64,000 bases of DNA from Paraburkholderia nodosa (lineage in GTDB: Bacteria > Pseudomonadota > Gammaproteobacteria > Burkholderiales > Burkholderiaceae): NCBI RefSeq assembly GCF_001718195.1, contig NZ_MCNV01000008.1:62001-126000 (forward strand), given 5' to 3'. Of the stretch, positions 61,060 to 64,000 are shown piece by piece; position 1 is the first letter of the stretch, and the number at the start of each line of letters is the position of its first letter. The notes under the pieces were generated by a model. It was not told where the DNA came from. It saw only the letters and a list, made by a program, of their open reading frames with translations, and ran no database searches. Both the position numbers and the translations under genes were made by a program.

Positions 61060-64000
61060 ATGCACACGGTAGTTCCTGGCTGGTTCGGCGTTTCGGCCGT
61101 CTGGTTCATCCCCCTGATCTGGCGTCTCGTCAAGTCCGTGCTGCCGGGCGGCGCGGGCCTGCGCGGCCCTGGCACGATCCGCCTATGGCTCGGCTTCGTC
61201 GGCGTGCTCCTCGCGAGCTGCGTGCTCGAGGCGACGCTCATCGACATCGCCGGGTTCAACGCATTCGGCCACGCGCTTTCGGGCGGGCTCGGCAAGCTCA
61301 TCGGCCACGTGGCCGCGCCGCTCGCGATGACGGCGCTTCTCCTCGTGAGCTTGCCGTGGCTGCTCGACTTCCATTGGCGCGAATTCCTCGCGTGGGCGGA
61401 TATTTCGCTCGGACTCGGCCTGAACATCCGCGCCGCGCGTGACACTGACGACAGCCCGCGCCGCGAACGCCGCAGCCGCCGCGCCGCAGCCGAAGAGGGA
61501 CTGCCCGCACATAGCGCCGCTACCTTCAATCCGCCGATGCCTGGCGACGGCGCGCGGCGCAAACGACCGACGATCTGGCGCCCGCCGGCGCGTGACGCGC
61601 GCGAGGCTGGCGCAGCGTCGGCCGCTGCCACCGCACAGGACGCGTTTGCCGATGCTGGGGCGTGGCGCGCCGAACCGGGCTTCCGTGGTCCCGCCGATCC
61701 CGCCGCGGCGTGGGCGCGCACCGAACCGACCGCGACCGCCGACTGGCTGCGCGGCACGCGTGCGCCGGGGCAAACGCCGCCTGCGGGTGCGTCGCGAGCC
61801 CCGATGGAGCCGCCGCGCGCGCCGTTGCAGCCAGCAGCCGCGCCGCTCGGCGACGGGCGCCGCCAGCCGGTGCGCGGTGCGAGCGCAGTGCAGGACGTGG
61901 CGCCTGCGCAAGGGGTGCAGGGCCTCCCTGCGCAGCCGAATGCCCCGTGGCGGACGCAGACGCCTCAAACGCGACCGGCCATGGCCGCCGCGATGACGGG
62001 CGCGGCAGCGCGCACGGCTTCGTCTTCCGCGGTGGTGCATGGTGCGCCGCTCGCGGCCGGTGCCGCCGCAGCCGCCGCCGCCGCGCGCAGTGCCGCGTTC
62101 GGCACGACACCGCCACCGCCCGATCCGCTGACTTCGCCGTTCGCACAACCCGTCATGCCGCGCCGCACGGCGCCGCCGCCTGCGGCAGGCAGCACGGCCG
62201 CGCGCGCCGCGGCCGCCGCACCGCCGCGCGTCGCGAAGCCACCAAAACCCTACGTCTGGCAAGGGCAGCCCGCGCGCGTGAACCCTCGCCCGCCCATGAG
62301 TGCGCCGCGCACGGCGCCGTTCGGCACGCATCCAGCCGAAACGCCGCCCGCGACGCCCGCCTACTCGCGCCTCGCGCCCACCAGCGCACCGCAGGCGCAG
62401 GCGCCGCTCTCGACGAGCGTGCTCGAAACATTGCGCTCGATCGAAGAGAACGCCGCGCGCTGGACCACCCTCGCCGGCGCGAGCCTCGCACGCCGCACCC
62501 TGGACGAAGCGGGTACGCTCGCGGGCGAGGAACACACGCACGCGCAATTCTCGAGCGCATCGCCGGACATCGCGACGGCGGCGCTGCCGGTGATGCCTTC
62601 GGCCGCGTCGCTGGAAACGACGTCCGCTCCGGTCGCGCTGTCGGACGGTGACTACCGTTCGCCAAACCCGGCCGGGCAATCGTTCGTGGAAATGCACGCC
62701 TCGCCGCAACCGGGCGACACGACGCCGGGCGCGACGCCCGCTGCCCCCTACCCTGCCGCGCCTCAGAACGCGGCATCGTCCGAGCCGAATTCCGCCAGCG
62801 TCGGCTACATGGCTGCGCCGACTGCCTGGCAACCGATTGCTGAGCACGTGGACGAAGCCACGCACGGCGCCTCGAACGAGGCGACGCGCATCGAGCCGGT
62901 GCAAGCTGCGGCGGAGGAAGCCGCAACGCCTTCGGCGTGGCCGACACTGGATCACGGCATGCCGTGGATCCTGCTCGACGACGAACCGTCGGCTGCCGCC
63001 CCCGCCGAGACGCACACCGCCGAACCGTTCTTCACGTTCAGCCCGTCGACGGTGCAGGAGCAGGTGCGAGCGCCTGCGCCCGCAGCGGTTTCTCCGGCTG
63101 TGGCACCGGCGCCAGTGTCAGTGCCCGCAGCGACGCAAACGCCGGTCGCGGCAGAGGCGCAGGCCGAGCAACCCGCTCCGACCGAAGCGCACGCTGCGCA
63201 CGAAGCACACGACCCGCTCGACACAGCGGCCGCGTCGAACATCGTGCACTCCCCCCGCATCGCTCGCGAGACGCAGCCCGACGCCGCCGCGACGCCTGCA
63301 CATGTCGCGCCGACCGTTACGCATGCGGCTCCCGCGACGCCGTTCGACACAGCGCCTTCGCCGGTGGCAGAGCAGAAGGCGAGCGAGTCTTTCGCGCCCG
63401 TCGCGCACAGCGAATCCGCCAGCGTCGATGCATACCCCGCGTCGATGGATGAAGCGCAAGGGGTTGCGAACGAAACGGCTGAAGCGTTGCCGGCACCTGA
63501 CGCGCCGGCAACTCAAGCAACGCCTTTTGACGCGACGCCCCTGTCCGCAGTGCAAGCGCCGGCACCTGCACCCGCAGCAACGCCGCCGTGGGTTGCCGAA
63601 ACGCCGAAGCAAAGCTGTCCTGCACCGGCCGAGGCCACGCTCACGCCGACTCCCTCGCAGCCCGCGACGCCGGTTGCCACCCCGATCGCGGCGCCCTACC
63701 CCGCCATCGCGACCGAACCCGGCGCGGCGAGCCCCGACTTCGAGTCCGCACACGAAGCAATCGAAGCCATAGAAGCCCCCGAGGCGGTCGAAGCTCCCGA
63801 GCCCGCAGTCCAGCGCGCTCCCGTGCGCGGCCACGCGCCCACGTCCTTCGTGTTCGAGCCGCTCAGCGCATCGGCGGTCGAACTGCCGGGGCTCGATCTG
63901 CTCGAGCGAGCATCGTCCGAGATCGAGCCCGTCTCCGAGCAGAAGCTCGCCGAAACGAGCCAGCTCATCGAGCAGCGTCTTCAGGAGTTCAAGGTCCCCG
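61060..64000 (+). CDS. ftsK: FtsK-type DNA translocase (3' end outside window)
   Basis: The open frame runs to the right edge (980 codons present). N-terminal part MHTVVPGWFGVSAVWF with three hydrophobic helices (about 5-28, 45-62, 88-108) is a cell-division anchor. A Pro/Ala/Thr-rich linker of about 800 residues follows, and the last part ELPGLDLLERASSEIEPVSE with KLAETSQLIEQRLQEFKV is the start of the FtsK alpha domain. The motor and gamma domains lie beyond the window. It acts at the septum in chromosome resolution. The usual first transmembrane helix is missing with this start; an ATG at 60991 adds 23 residues but no helix. Confidence 0.88.
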   Translation, partial: MHTVVPGWFGVSAVWFIPLIWRLVKSVLPGGAGLRGPGTIRLWLGFVGVLLASCVLEATLIDIAGFNAFGHALSGGLGKLIGHVAAPLAMTALLLVSLPWLLDFHWREFLAWADISLGLGLNIRAARDTDDSPRRERRSRRAAAEEGLPAHSAATFNPPMPGDGARRKRPTIWRPPARDAREAGAASAAATAQDAFADAGAWRAEPGFRGPADPAAAWARTEPTATADWLRGTRAPGQTPPAGASRAPMEPPRAPLQPAAAPLGDGRRQPVRGASAVQDVAPAQGVQGLPAQPNAPWRTQTPQTRPAMAAAMTGAAARTASSSAVVHGAPLAAGAAAAAAAARSAAFGTTPPPPDPLTSPFAQPVMPRRTAPPPAAGSTAARAAAAAPPRVAKPPKPYVWQGQPARVNPRPPMSAPRTAPFGTHPAETPPATPAYSRLAPTSAPQAQAPLSTSVLETLRSIEENAARWTTLAGASLARRTLDEAGTLAGEEHTHAQFSSASPDIATAALPVMPSAASLETTSAPVALSDGDYRSPNPAGQSFVEMHASPQPGDTTPGATPAAPYPAAPQNAASSEPNSASVGYMAAPTAWQPIAEHVDEATHGASNEATRIEPVQAAAEEAATPSAWPTLDHGMPWILLDDEPSAAAPAETHTAEPFFTFSPSTVQEQVRAPAPAAVSPAVAPAPVSVPAATQTPVAAEAQAEQPAPTEAHAAHEAHDPLDTAAASNIVHSPRIARETQPDAAATPAHVAPTVTHAAPATPFDTAPSPVAEQKASESFAPVAHSESASVDAYPASMDEAQGVANETAEALPAPDAPATQATPFDATPLSAVQAPAPAPAATPPWVAETPKQSCPAPAEATLTPTPSQPATPVATPIAAPYPAIATEPGAASPDFESAHEAIEAIEAPEAVEAPEPAVQRAPVRGHAPTSFVFEPLSASAVELPGLDLLERASSEIEPVSEQKLAETSQLIEQRLQEFKVP

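Overview
The window is about 64 kb of high-GC bacterial chromosome. Gene content, gene order and protein sequences point to Burkholderia sensu lato (Paraburkholderia, Burkholderia or Caballeronia type). Supporting features are the hemF-nadD-rsfS-rlmH-maf-rng-selU run, a DUF4148 exported protein, an LPS-type glycosyltransferase and msbA cluster, and an FtsK with a very long Pro/Ala linker. The species call is an inference from protein resemblance; no rRNA or tRNA gene was recognised here.

Layout. 1-3.2 kb, minus strand: the end of an FtsX-type ABC permease, a DUF4126 membrane protein, and a Gdx/SugE guanidinium exporter behind a guanidine-II (mini-ykkC) riboswitch. 3.2-11.8 kb, minus strand: a complete potassium-pump operon, orf40-kdpF-kdpA-kdpB-kdpC-kdpD-kdpE, where orf40 is a 40-residue membrane micro-protein translationally coupled to kdpF. 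12-14.3 kb: a quinone oxidoreductase, methylglyoxal synthase, and an SDR protein lacking the usual Tyr/Lys catalytic pair. 14.7-23.1 kb, plus strand: upp, yebC, purD, then hemF, nadD, rsfS, rlmH, maf, rng. 39.3-60.9 kb: selU, a DUF4148 protein, glycosyltransferases around msbA, dnaE, trhO, gluQ, rhlE, an aldehyde dehydrogenase with an acetolactate synthase, a MliC-type lysozyme inhibitor, purT and a META-domain lipoprotein. The window ends inside ftsK.

The accessory part is a 16.2-kb integrated element (about 23.05-39.29 kb) inserted in the last codons of rng. Its 13-bp core is duplicated at both ends. The element supplies a synonymous replacement for the lost rng 3' end plus its own terminator, and it separates rng from selU, which would otherwise start 9 bp downstream. 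It carries a P4-family tyrosine integrase at the left end, an AlpA-like HTH protein, a PC4-like protein and a P4-style short structured RNA with promoter and terminator. These are followed by a train of ATGA-coupled small ORFs leading to a DUF3987 (primase/helicase-type) replication protein. Next come two coiled-coil proteins, an S49 protease, an HK97-gp10-like protein and a 947-residue tail tape-measure protein, then two terminase-small-subunit-like proteins and probable cargo genes. Two divergent DUF4224 genes lie near the right end.

No portal, major capsid, large terminase, tail tube or lysis gene is visible. The element therefore looks like a phage satellite (or a strongly reduced prophage) that keeps replication, a packaging specificity factor and a tail-length determinant. 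This is the main candidate for something not previously described. A dispersed 17-bp motif (TGTCAGTTTTGTCAGTG and variants) recurs at four places in the element, in coding and non-coding sequence alike, and a 28-bp perfect repeat sits just inside each end.
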